DNA of 64,000 bases from Lycium barbarum. Its lineage: Eukaryota > Streptophyta > Magnoliopsida > Solanales > Solanaceae. Of this stretch, positions 1 through 10,602 are shown piece by piece. Position numbers and translations under genes: made by a program. Every line of letters starts with the position of its first letter. Positions within the stretch are counted from its first letter, which is position 1. Under the pieces are notes generated by a model, which worked only from the letters and a program-made list of their open reading frames with translations, was not told where the DNA came from and made no database searches. The DNA lies in assembly GCF_019175385.1 (NCBI RefSeq), contig NC_083344.1, positions 63,984,782-64,048,781 of the forward strand. The letters are read 5' to 3'.

Positions 1-291
1 TTTGTATGTATATTCTTGGTATGACGGGGTCCTTTCCTGTCCTTGTGTTTTAGTACTCTAATAGAGGCTCGTAGATTCGTATGTGTGGGTAGTAGATGTC
101 CCATGATGACTACGTTGTATTTTGTATAATATTTTTTCAGCCGTGAGGGCTTATATATATATGCATATGTTGCCTTCAAGATTATTTGTGTCCAGGATGA
201 GCATGATGACTAGTGTGATGACTAGCATAATGAGTGGTGCTCGGTAGTCAGCTCCGGGTACCCGTCATGGCTCCCGAGTCGGGTCGTGACA
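1..291 (+). repeat. Element A 5' LTR, 3' end only
   Basis: This stretch aligns by eye with 7318-7594 of the 3' LTR, including the 'tagtactctaatagaggctc' block and the terminal GGGTCGTGACA. The start lies outside the window. Confidence 0.9.
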
Positions 292-295
292 AAAG

Positions 296-308
296 GGGTA
301 CCAGAGCA
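296..308 (+). other. Element A primer binding site, mutated
   Basis: The sequence ggggtaccagagc sits 4 bases after the LTR end, where the other elements have tggtatcagagc, the site that pairs with the 3' end of initiator tRNA-Met. It has substitutions at the first base and in the middle (T to C), in keeping with decay. Confidence 0.85.
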
Positions 309-349
309 GTTCCGTCCTAGGGTGTGTCTACGAGTTGTGTCCAGTAGAG

Positions 350-391
350 TCTTTTTTTATGGATGTGAAGCGCGCCGCACTTATAAAGGAG
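350..391 (+). other. Element A leader stem-loop with GCGCGC loop
   Basis: The arm at 351-360 pairs with 382-390 using several G.U pairs, and the inner arm GGATGTG pairs with CGCACTT except at one position. The loop carries the palindrome GCGCGC at 370-375. Homologous hairpins occur at the same place in B, D and E. Confidence 0.65.
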
Positions 392-494
392 TGGCTGCGG
401 GGCATTTAGGAAAAATGACCAATCTTATTAGATGGTGCCATAGAGCCATGTTATATGATTTTCTCCTCCCTAATTGTGTGTTATGATTTTTGCA

Positions 495-1870
495 ATGCCG
501 GTAAAGAGAAAAGCCACAGCCGCCCAGAAAGGCACGGCTACGACAGAAAGGCAGATGGAAAGGGAGCCACCAACAAATATAAATGAAGGTGAATCTCATA
601 ATGAGGCTACACCCAATACTTCTCACACTCCTCCTACTCTAGAAGAACAAGAGGGGGATTCAGCTCCGGATCCTATGCCTCCAGTTCCTCCACCGGGTAC
701 TTCGGGTCAACAAATGACCGAAGTTATTCAGTTATTGACACAGCTAGTTGCCACACAGGCCCAGCGGCAGAGTTTGGGTCCAAGAGACAAGGCGACTAGT
801 GCTGGAGCCCACAATTTCATGAGTTTAAATCCCTAGAATTTTTTGGGTCAAAGCCGGATGAAGACCCGCAAGGTTTTATTGATGAGATGTTAAGGACGTT
901 GAGAATCATCCATGCCTTCGATATTGAATCTGTGGAGTTGGCATCTTATAGACTCCGGGATGTAGCGGTCCTATTGTATAATAGTTAGATATCTTAGAGG
1001 AAGAAAAATGCACCTCCTCCGGTTTGGCAGGAATTTATAGATGCTTTCCTTCGTCACTATTTTCCACCCGAGGTTTGAAGGGCCCGTGCTGACAGGTTTC
1101 TGAATCTAAAGCAAGGGAATATGAGCGCTTGAGAGTATAGTCTCTATTTCAATTCATTGGCCCGGTATGCTCCCACTATGGTAGCCGATATGGGAGATAG
1201 AGTACACAGATTTGTGAGTGGCTTAAGGCCACATTTGTTCAAGGATTGCTTGACAGCTTCATTGCAAGAGGGGATGGATATTTCCCGTATTCAGGCTCAC
1301 GCCCAAAACATGGAAGAGCAGCAACATCCACAAAGGGGCGAGCGCGATATAGATAGAAGGCCGAGTCAGAGGGCCAGATCTGTTAGTAGTGAGTATAAAG
1401 GGGGTCAGCAACAGTATTCAAGACATTCGGGCCAGTCCGCAACTAGTGCACCTTTTCGGTTCGCGGGAAGGAGATTTGACCGACCCATTTATTCAGGACA
1501 GGGTCAGAGCTTGAGATCTTTAGGTTCCCAGTTTGGAGGTAATTATAGTCAGAGGAGACCATCGATCCCACGATGTAGTCGGTGCAACAAGTTTCATTCG
1601 GGCCCGTGTCGCCAAGGTTCGGATGCTTGGTATGCTTGTGGTCAGGTTGGGCATATGATGCGAGATTGTCCATCAATGGGTGGTAGAGTTGGGGCTCAAC
1701 CCACAGGATCAGCAGCTGGTTCTTCCTCATCCGTGCGCCCCGTAGGGCAGACACCCCAGATTCCAGCTGACCGTGGTAGGGGTAGAGGGGGAGTATCCAT
1801 TTCAAGTGGTACCCATCCCTGTATTTATGCTCTAGCCGGACGCCAGGATCTTGAGTCCTCCTCGGACGTG
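495..1870 (+). pseudogene. gag: Element A gag remnant
   Basis: This encoded the capsid/nucleocapsid polyprotein that coats element RNA. The start at 495 (MPVKRKATAAQK) matches the starts in B (13344) and D (28183). A 1-bp loss near 833 shifts the frame at the LNPPEF position. Stops follow at about 985, 1000, 1076 and 1132, two of them of the CGA to TGA type. The frame then stays open from 1157. The nucleocapsid zinc knuckle at 1628-1669 should be CX2CX4HX4C, but its first cysteine is tryptophan ([14 protein letters not shown]), so zinc binding is probably lost. No functional Gag could be made from this copy. Confidence 0.92.
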
Positions 1871-3148
1871 GTTACAGGTATATTATCCATATTCTCCCAT
1901 GACGTTTATGCATTGATTGATCTGGGTTCCACGTTGTCTTATATTACTTCTTATACTGCTGACCGTATTGGGGTGAAACCCGAGCCAATTAAACCTTTCG
2001 AAGTATCTACTCCGGTTGGTTATCCCGTAACGGCGAGTCAAGTGTATAAAAATTGTGTGCTTGTGGTATGTGACCGCCAGACAACAACTGATTTGATTGG
2101 ACTAGAAATGTTGGATTTTGATGTGATTATGGGCATAGATTCGTTGGCCTCTTGTTATGCTAACGTGGATTGTAGAACGAAAATAGTTCGATTTCAATTT
2201 CCAGGAGAACCAGTGCTTGAATGGAAGGGTAATACAGCGTCTCCAAGAGGTAGGTTTATTTCCTCCCTTAAGGCAAGGAAGATGATAGCTAAAGGATATA
2301 TTTATCACCTAGTCCGAGTTCATGACACCGAAGCAAAGCCACCGACTTTTCAATCCGTCCCGGTAGTATACGAATTTTCGGATGTATTTCCAGATGAACT
2401 TCCAGGCCTTCCTCCGGAACGAGAGATTGATTTTGCTATCGATGTGTTGCCGGACACCAAGCCTATATCTATTCCTCCTTACCGAATGGCTCCTGCAGAA
2501 TTGAAAGAGCTAAAGGTAAAACTGAAAGATTTGCTTGAGAAGGGATTCATTAGGCCCAGTTCATCACCATGGGGAGCATCCGTCCTATTTGTGAGAAAGA
2601 AAGATGGTTCCCTACAGATGTGCATAGACTACATTCCTAAAACAACTTTCAAAACAAGATATGACCACTATGAATTTCGGGTGATGTCATTTGGGTTGAC
2701 CAATGCTCCGGCGGTGTTTATGAATCTAATGAATAATGTATTTAAGCCCTTTCTAGACCTATTTGTGATCGTGTTCATTGATGACATCTTAGTATATTCT
2801 CGGTCAAAAACGGAGCATACAGATCACTTGCGTATTGTCCTTGCAATCCTTCAGGCTCGGGATTTGTATGCTAGATTTTCAAAATGCGAGTTTTGGCTAA
2901 ATTCTATGACTTTTCTGGGCCATATTATCACAGCGGATGGCATCCGAGTAGATGTTCTAAAGATTGAGGCCGTGACGACTTGGCCAAGGCCTACAACGCC
3001 TACAGAAGTCTGTTGGTTTTTTGGATTGGAAGGTTACTGAAGAAGATTTGTGGAAGGTTTTTCCTCTATTTCAGCACCATTGGCGAAGTTAACTCAAAAA
3101 TCAGCCAAATTCCAGTATACTGATGCTTATGAACGCAGTTTCTAGGAA
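1871..3148 (+). pseudogene. pol: Element A protease and reverse transcriptase, internally deleted
   Basis: The frame continues from gag, so Gag and Pol were one polyprotein. The protease site reads [11 protein letters not shown] at about 1910-1942, against DPGS in B. The reverse transcriptase starts around 2440. Its YxDD-type motif is FIDDILVYS at 2774-2800. At 2632/2633 the protein jumps from MCIDY directly to [10 protein letters not shown]. Compared with B this removes 48 codons in frame, including the block with the first catalytic aspartate ([10 protein letters not shown] in B). Stops at 3038 and 3144 end the region. The enzyme is dead. Confidence 0.92.
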
Positions 3149-3685
3149 TTGAAGGATAGACTAGCTTCAGCCCCAGTCCTGACACTTCCAGAAGGACCAG
3201 ATGGTTATGTTGTGTATTGTGATGCCTCTGGTGTTGGGTTAGGCTATGTGTTTATGCAGCACGGTAAAGTTTTTTCCTATGCCTCAAGGCAGATGTGGAA
3301 ACATGAGAAGAACTATCCAACCCATGATCTTGAATTGGCCGCGATTATTCATGCGCTAAAAATGTGGAGACATTACTTGTACGGAGTACATGTTGATATT
3401 TATACAGATCACAAGAGTCTCCAATATGTCTTCAAACAAAAGGAGTTAAATCTTCGGCAAAGACAGTGGTTAAAGCTACTGAAAGATTATGACGTAAGTA
3501 TTTTATACCACCCCGGAAAGGCGAATGTAGTAGCCGATCCACTTAGCCGCAGATCAATGGGAAGTCTATGTGAGGTTCCTTAGGAAAAGACAGAATTAAT
3601 TCGTGAGCTCCACCAGCTAGCCAACCTCGGAGTTCGCCTAATTGATTCAGGCAATGCAAGAATTGGTATTCACAACCCAACTATT
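3149..3685 (+). pseudogene. pol: Element A RNase H domain
   Basis: This domain would remove the RNA strand of the RNA-DNA hybrid. It is in the same register as the upstream reverse transcriptase but lies between stops at 3144 and 3581. Expected acidic residues are visible: [24 protein letters not shown] and [10 protein letters not shown] (normally ADALS). The linker after the TAG at 3581 stays in frame to about 3685. Confidence 0.9.
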
Positions 3686-5195
3686 TTGTCCTTAGATATG
3701 GAGGTGAAGGAGCGTCAATATGAAGACCCTCAGTTGAGCCACGATAGAGATACATTTCCTGAGAAAGAGAAGTTGCCATTTGAAGTTTCTAGAGATAGAG
3801 TTCTTAGATACCGAGATAGGCTATGTGTTTCAAATGCGGCTGGACTACGTCGTCGGATTCTAGAAGAAGCTCATTACAGGAGCGACAAAGATGTATCACG
3901 ATCTCAAGCTAATGTATTGGTGGGATAGAATGAAGAAAGACATAGCAGAATTTTTAGCTCAATGTGAAAATTGCCAACAAGTGAAAATATAGCATCAAAA
4001 GCCACGAGGATTATCACAAGCCATGGAAATTCCAGCCTGGAAATGGGAAGTGATTAACATGGCTTTCATTGTAGGCTTGCCTCGTTCTCGGAAAAAATAT
4101 GACTCCATATGGGTGATTGTTGATAGACTCACGAAATCAGCTCGTTTTCTTCCAGTTAGAACCACATATTCGGCAGAAGATTATGCAAGGTTGTATCTTA
4201 AAGAGATTGTGCGACTTCATGGTGTCTCGATATCCATTATTATAGATAGAGGAGCACAATTTACTGCTAAATTCTGGAAGTCCCTTCAAGAAGGTTGGGG
4301 TACTCAGGTAAGGCTTCGCACAGCGTTTCATCCAAAAACTGATTGACAAGCCGAACGCACCATTCAGACCTTGGAAGATATGTTATGGGCATGTGTGCTA
4401 GATTTCAGTGGTGGCTGGGATGATCACTTGCCTCTTATTGAGTTTGCATACAACAACATCGATCATTTCAGTATTCAGGTGGCCCCGTATGAAGCTCTAT
4501 ATGGAAGAAAGTGTAGGTCCCCAATTGGATGGTTTGAAGTAGGAGAGATACAACTAATAGGTTAAGAGTTGATTCAACAAGAGATAGAAAAGATCAAGGT
4601 TATTCGAGGCCGATTGTTGATAGCTCAAAGTAGCCAGAAATGTTATGCGGATAACCGTCGGCGAGACATATAATTTCAAGTTGATGATTGGGTATTCCTA
4701 AAAGTATCACCGATGAAAGGCGTGATGAGATTTGGCAAGAAGGAAAAATTAAGTCCTAGATATATTGGACCTTATAAAATCATCCGCAAGATAGGCCAAG
4801 TAGCTTATGAGTTGGGTTTACCTCCAGAACTTGAATCTGTACACCCAGTCTTTCATCTATCAATGCTCCGCAAATGTGTTGGAGATCCAGCTAGAATTGT
4901 ACCGGTGAATGATATCCAAGTTACAGAGAAGTTGGCTTATGAAGAGGTGCCTAAAGCCATATTAGATCGGCAAGTACGGAAGCTTAGAAATAAAAAGGTA
5001 GCCTCGGTTAAAGTCTTGTGGAGAAACAATAATCGAGAGAAAATGACGTGGGAAGTAGAAGAAGTTCCAAATATCCGCAACTGTTTCCACCGCCGAAAGA
5101 AGTTCAAGATGCGATGCCATTATCGTAAGGTATGTAATGCTTCATATAATGCTTTTGGTCGCGTGTGGCCCTATTTTCTTACCATTGTGCTGTAG
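3686..5195 (+). pseudogene. pol: Element A integrase with chromodomain-like tail, broken
   Basis: The zinc-binding N-terminal part begins in the old frame. It loses several codons around 3877-3882 (the YSIHPG region), which switches the reading frame, so 3928 is a false end and the true frame resumes through 5195. In the core the first catalytic aspartate is alanine (NMAFIVGLP, where B has NMDFIAGLP), the second is kept (IIIDRGAQFT), and a TGA stops the TDGQAERT motif at 4345. Another stop at 4563 interrupts the tail. The C-terminal VKVLWRNNNREKMTWE segment is the chromodomain-like tail of this group, thought to steer insertion into chromatin. Confidence 0.91.
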
Positions 5196-5330
5196 CCTTG
5201 TGAGGCGTTGTTAATGTTGGATGTTGCGATAGGGTGGCAGTGCCATATTACAGGGGAAACTCTGGTGAAAATTTTGTAGAACCCCTAAGAATTTAACATT
5301 CGGGGACGAATGTTCTTATGGGGGGAGAAA
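5196..5330 (+). other. Element A 3' untranslated region, hairpin and polypurine tract
   Basis: A conserved block 'ttacaggggaaactctgg' near 5250 is shared with B and F. At 5295-5314 lies AACATTCG-GGGA-CGAATGTT, a perfect 8-bp stem. It is followed by the purine run ggggggagaaa (about 5320-5330), the primer site for plus-strand DNA. Confidence 0.88.
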
Positions 5331-7594
5331 TGTTACACCTTCCATTTTGTTGCAAGTAGATTTTGGCTTATTGGCGGTGTGTACCTTCGGTTCGGTAATC
5401 CGCACCAGATTTTTGGATATGAAATATTTTACCTTGTATGTGTACATGAGTATAAGTATGCGTTCTTGACATTACGAGGGAAATAGAAGTGAAACGAATC
5501 GAATCGAAGCAAATGGAGCAGCTCCGAAAAAACTGCTGAAACAAGTCAGCATCGATGGCCCAAAGGAAGACCGTCGACACGTTGACAAGCCGTCGTTTGG
5601 CACCTTCGACAGGGTTCTGCAATTAGATTTCTCAGGCGGCTATTCGACTGGGCATGTCGACGAACCGTCGACCCGCGGATCTGGAAGTTTCCAGCCCTGA
5701 TTATAAATATAAGATCCCATGTTTTTATTTAGTTATTCTCCCAAAAACAAATCCTACATATCTCTAGAACTCTCCAAAACCCTCCCTCTATTTCTACAAC
5801 AAATCTATACCAAAAACCAAGATCAAAAGCAAAGATTAAGAGATTCAAGTACTAGGAAGCCTATTAGGGTTTGTGAAGAGTAAGAATTTCTTTGGAATTC
5901 AAGTGGGGATTTCATTCTAATGGAGTAGATTGACTCAAGGCTTGTTCCTAAGTGATTAAGGTATGTTTTATGGTTATTTCACGTTATTGAGAATATTGAG
6001 GGGTTAAAAGACTTGGATCATGAAAGAAGGTGGAATGTGAGCTTAAATGTGGAAATATTGGTATGTTGGGTAATAAGTTAATGTGAATCATGATTCTTAG
6101 TATGAAATGAATATAATCTCGTTATAGATGATGCTAATGTTGTTGTGGAAATGTTATGTGAGGAATAAATATGATGTTGTATTATAATTATGGTTATGGA
6201 CACCCTCAAAGGGAATTGTGAGAATTGAATAATGCTTAGCTTAAACAGGTTATTGATTAGGATATTGTGGGTGTTGTTGATGGTTGGGAATTGTTACAGT
6301 TGGAGAAAGTGGTTGAAACAACGGGGATATTGCCCAATTTTCGTTAGCTCTTAGTCACTCTAGCTTAAGCTTCAGTATGTCGTCAATTATCTAATCTTAG
6401 TACGAATTCCCTTAAAGGTAGAACCCCAAGCTTAAGAGGCACGCAATTAGACGATAAAGTTGAAGAGATACAAAGGTATGTGAGGCTAGTCTCTTCTTTT
6501 CCAAAGGCATGACTTTTATATATGTGGTGATTTCTTTCCGGTAATTTCCATGACCTTCTTACATTCTGAAAGATGAAAGCTAAAAAGTATCAACAGTTTC
6601 CCACGATATAGAGATGACATATGTTCTATGATAATGATATGATGTTTTTATGATTCTAATGATCTTTACATGATCCCTTGATGCTATTCGTTGTGGTTAG
6701 ACTCACCTTAAAATGCTAATTCCTTCAAGGTTAGACATGATGATCATGACTACTCCATAATGGAATCAGGGGTTCTCGACCTTACGTCACCCCGATAGAG
6801 TTGTAGCTTTAATTGATTTCTAATGCATGTTTTACGATATGTACATGATGAAGAGATTACACCGCGCCTAGATGGTCGGGCATGACACCGCAAAGGCAGG
6901 CGGCTTATGATTATGCCGTGCCCAGATGGCTGGGCATGACACCGCTAAGGTGGGCGGCTTAAGATAACACTGCGCTTAGATAGCCGGACATGACGCCACT
7001 AGTGGGCAGCATGTGATGGTTACCCAGACGCCGGTTAACAATGATGGTATATTTGATATGCATAACATGTGTTTTCCTTTAAAACTTAAGCAGGTTATTT
7101 CTTCACCTCATGTTTCATTATTTCTTTATTATGCTAGTATTGTTCATGCCTTACATACTCAACACATTTTTCATACTGACGCCCTTTTTCTTTTTGGACG
7201 CCGTGTTCATGCCCATAGGTAGACAGGGAGACGGTGCAGACCCGTAGGAGCTCATCTTATCAGCGGATTCACATGAGCACTCCACTACTCCGGAGGTGCT
7301 ACTTATGGTCATAGTATTTTGTATATATATTCTGGGTATGACGGGGTCCTGTCTCGTCCTTATGTTTTAGTACTCTAATAGAGGCTCGTAGATACGTTTG
7401 TGTGGGTAGTAGATGTTCCATGATGACTACGTTGTATTTTGTATATCATTTTTGCAGCCGTGACGGCTTATATATATGCATGTGTTGCCTTCGAGATTAT
7501 ATGTGTCCAGGATGAGCATGATGACTAGCATAATGAGTGGTGCTCGGTAGTCAGCTCAGGGTACCCGTCATGGCCCTCTAGTCGGGTCGTGACA
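5331..7594 (+). repeat. Element A 3' LTR
   Basis: This 2,264-bp LTR starts TGTTACACC and ends GTCGTGACA. It contains splice-donor-like AAAG|GTATGT at 6476, a 54-bp triple repeat (6857-7018), and a downstream block 'actgacgccctttttc ... catgcccatag' (7177-7220) that looks like a branch point, pyrimidine tract and splice acceptor. The same arrangement recurs in the LTRs of B, D, E and F. Confidence 0.93.
6857..7018 (+). repeat. 54-bp tandem repeat, 3 copies, in the A LTR
   Basis: Copies start near 6857, 6911 and 6965, each built on 'gatggNcgggcatgacaccg' and 'ggcggctta'. The third copy is most diverged. A related array occurs in the F LTR at about 52460-52620. Confidence 0.85.
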
Positions 7595-7992
7595 AATAAT
7601 ATAAATATTATGTTTAAAAAATCATATACTACATTGACTCGGCATACATGTGTAATGTACGTGCCGAGAAACTAGTTACCTTAATTTATTTAATAGCTTA
7701 AATATTAAACTTTTCCTGTATAAGAGTCACATACTATATATACTCCATAAGAAGTCTCTGTCTTTCTCCTCACTCCATCAACTATTATAATTCATCGGAG
7801 TAGAAGTCTCTTTCTTTCTCCTCAATAAAAATCATAATTTCTCCATGGATTTTTGTGTATGAGTTTCTGCCATCCGAGAACATCAGAAATCGATGATGAA
7901 ACAACTTTTCTTAGAAGATACAAAAATATGTTTTTTTATGATCAAGACAACAACAATAATTGGGAAGAAAGTATGTGATTAAGCTTTTAATC
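7595..7992. other. Spacer between elements A and C
   Basis: These 398 AT-rich bases match none of the LTRs here and are the best candidate for original host DNA. Visible structure: a hairpin at 7638-7668 (CTCGGCA ... TGCCGAG) and a repeated pyrimidine motif 'agaagtctctNtctttctcctca' at about 7751 and 7804. No convincing reading frame is present. Confidence 0.6.
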
Positions 7993-8954
7993 TGTAACGA
8001 CCCGTTAGGTCGTTTTGGTTGTTTTCTCATTTTTGCCTATTTTGCCTTTGTGAACCCACCCTTTTGCTTGTTTTGGATTGTTGTGTAGTGGGTGTGGTTG
8101 GCACAACTCCCAAGATAGATGAAATATCTTAAGTTGAAAAGTTTTTAAGTTGAAGAATCTTTGTGTTAGGTTGACTTTAGGCATCATCGGGGGTATTTGT
8201 GTTATTTATTGAATTTCGTCAGTTCCATTAGCTTTGAAACGTCGAATATAGGCTGTTTGAGTGTTTTGTTCAGTTTCTGAGGTTCTTGGGGGGCATTTTG
8301 ATAATTTTGTTGGAAAGTTGGTTTTTCCTGTTCGGGGTTGACTTGGTCGACGAGACCTCTTTTGGGATTTTCGAGTGCGCAGGTGCGTGAATCGCTGAAC
8401 AGAATGTGCCTTTAGTGTCTTCCATCTTTAGATAATTCATTCTAAACCCTTAAGTCTTGAGATCGATTTTGGAGAAGATTGAAGAGATTTCATGGAGAAA
8501 ACCATTGGGTAAGTCTTCTAACTTGGTATTTTGATTATTGCCATGATTTAGGTTCATAACCCATGCATAGAATGTTTGGATTAAAAAGGAAATGAAAGAG
8601 TTTTGCAACCTAACCTAAGAATTGAGGTTTTTTTGGTAATTGAGCATGAATTATTGATTGTTCATGCATGATTTTTTGCATATGAGTTATATTTTGCCAT
8701 TTTGGGTTCAGAATCCTAATTTTAGGGCTTAATTTGGGGATTTGGATTTATGTAGCAATATGGGTGTTGATAGACTCGTATTCTAACGTATAATCCGCAT
8801 TAGATGCGACTTTGATCATTCGGAGATTATTCGGCTTGGTAAGAAGGAGTTGTGATTCGTTAATCGGTAATCCAGGCAAGTTGAGACCTTACACTCCTCT
8901 TGAACATGTGGTTGGCTAAAATAAATCTAATAAGAGGGTTATGGGGTGATTAAG
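7993..8954 (+). repeat. Element C 5' LTR, first part
   Basis: It starts TGTAACGACCCGTTAGG at 7993, a typical TG terminus. It continues after the J/B insertion at 22086; the bases 8950-8954 (TTAAG) repeat at 22081-22085. Confidence 0.82.
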
Positions 8955-10602
8955 TGTCACGGCCCATTTCGATTAAGTCCCGCGGGCACTTACCTTTCCC
9001 ATCTCGGTAAGCGAACGCTTAACCTAGCAATAAATGAAGATATAAATAAATAAATCAAGCAAGGGGAATAGAATGATTACGTAAGTCTCACAATAATATA
9101 TAATAAAAATAGTGCTGAATAGAGAAAATACCTCCAGGGTCTGGTCTAAGTCATACAAGAGCATCTAAATGAAATAGTATAAGTCTGGAATTTAATAATA
9201 CATCAATCTGTCTATGTCTCAGAGTAGAAAAGTAAGACATAATAATAAGAGGAGTCTTCAAGGCGGCGAGCGACTCATGCTCACCTCGAAAACTCGATGC
9301 TAAAGCTGAAGGCGACTATACGCCACGGGAAATGGAGGAAGACTCAACCTGGTACTCTGCATTCATAAAAGAATGCAGCAAGTGCAGATCAGTACAAAAC
9401 CGCAGTATTGGTAGGTATCATAGGCCAACTAAGTATAGCTAACATAATTCAAACAATAAAGCAAGATAGGCAGATAAATCAACAAGTATAAGTCAAACAT
9501 AATCGAAACCAAGTACACGTCATCACCTAAGTAGAGCATCTAATCCCAAATGTACCAAGTCTCAATATGTTCAATCCGGATCCAACATCACAAGTAAAAA
9601 CACCAAATTATCTCAATATAAGCCGTGATGCAATGCAATGCAATAATGTATGAATGCCATCCAAATGTTGTGTACACATGTACTCCGGACGGAAGTATTG
9701 ACGTCTCGGTAGCACAACCCAAGGTGACTCGTGAATTCTAAGTGCCACTCATCCCAGATCTTTGACCAACAGACAGACGAGACTTGGATCTTTGCCCACG
9801 GAGGTTCTCACCGGCACCACCTGGGGGGACCGGTGGAGTTCATGCACTCACTCAATCCATGATTTTATGACTAACATCAGATATCGGACTCTCACGTCAC
9901 TCTCATTTTAAAACTGAGCCCAGCTCATCACAGTATTTCATCAAGTACAAACAATGTATCAACAGTATATCATGAGAGTGCGTGCAATGCATGTATCAAC
10001 ATCCATAATCAGATCAATATCACAAGTACCAGCATGGATACGCCAACGACATACAAATGTCACAAGTACCAACTTGGGTACGCCAACAATATATCAGTAT
10101 CACAAGTACTAACATGGGTACACCGATAATATCATGAAAGACTACACAAGTCATATATAACTCTATCCTCATATCAACGTCAAACCGTAAGATACTGCAA
10201 TATCACAATCAAGAAGGAACAACATATTCAAATATCTACTAACAGCATGTGGCATCAAGCCAACACAATAAACCAATCAAGTCACAACACAACGGGGTGG
10301 CTAGCCCCAATCACACAACAGAGCCCAACCTAAGACAATATCCAACCCAGCTTCATACCTGTAGGTTTACATGCTTGCTCCGACAATATCATCTAAATAT
10401 ATGCTTCGTTGCACGAAGTCTCACCAAGGGTATGCCATAACCTACCTGGATGGCCGAACAGCAAACAATAACCAATCACCCTTTTGCCTTGCCCTTCTAC
10501 TGAGCCTCAAGATCAAAGAAGTCTAGGCATATTCAAAATCTAGATTAGAAATCATGAAGAACGGTACTAATATTGCTATCATTCAATTTAGGTCAAACCC
10601 AA
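8955..10602 (-). repeat. Solo LTR J, 3' part
   Basis: No gene is seen here. The 1,648 bp contain loose repeats of 'cacaagtaccaNcatgggtacgcc' between about 10020 and 10130, and the LTR terminus TGTCACGGCCC at 8955. Confidence 0.8.

Larger units (their letters stand above)
1..7594 (+). mobile_element. Element A: Ty3/gypsy chromovirus-type LTR retrotransposon, decayed
   Basis: The order is LTR end, tRNA-Met primer site, gag, protease, reverse transcriptase, RNase H, integrase with a C-terminal chromodomain-like tail, polypurine tract, 3' LTR. The end of the first LTR (1-291) matches the end of the 3' LTR, so only the tail of the 5' LTR is in the window. LTRs start TGTTACACC and end GTCGTGACA. 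The coding part carries stops, a frameshift and deletions, so it is not autonomous. Domain order and the conserved integrase tail point to the Tekay/Del group; the clade name is inference. The base pairs after the 3' LTR are AATAA, one half of the expected 5-bp target duplication. Confidence 0.93.

Noticed and set aside
6857..7018. CRISPR-like array
   Set aside because: Copies are head-to-tail without spacers, in plant LTR DNA.
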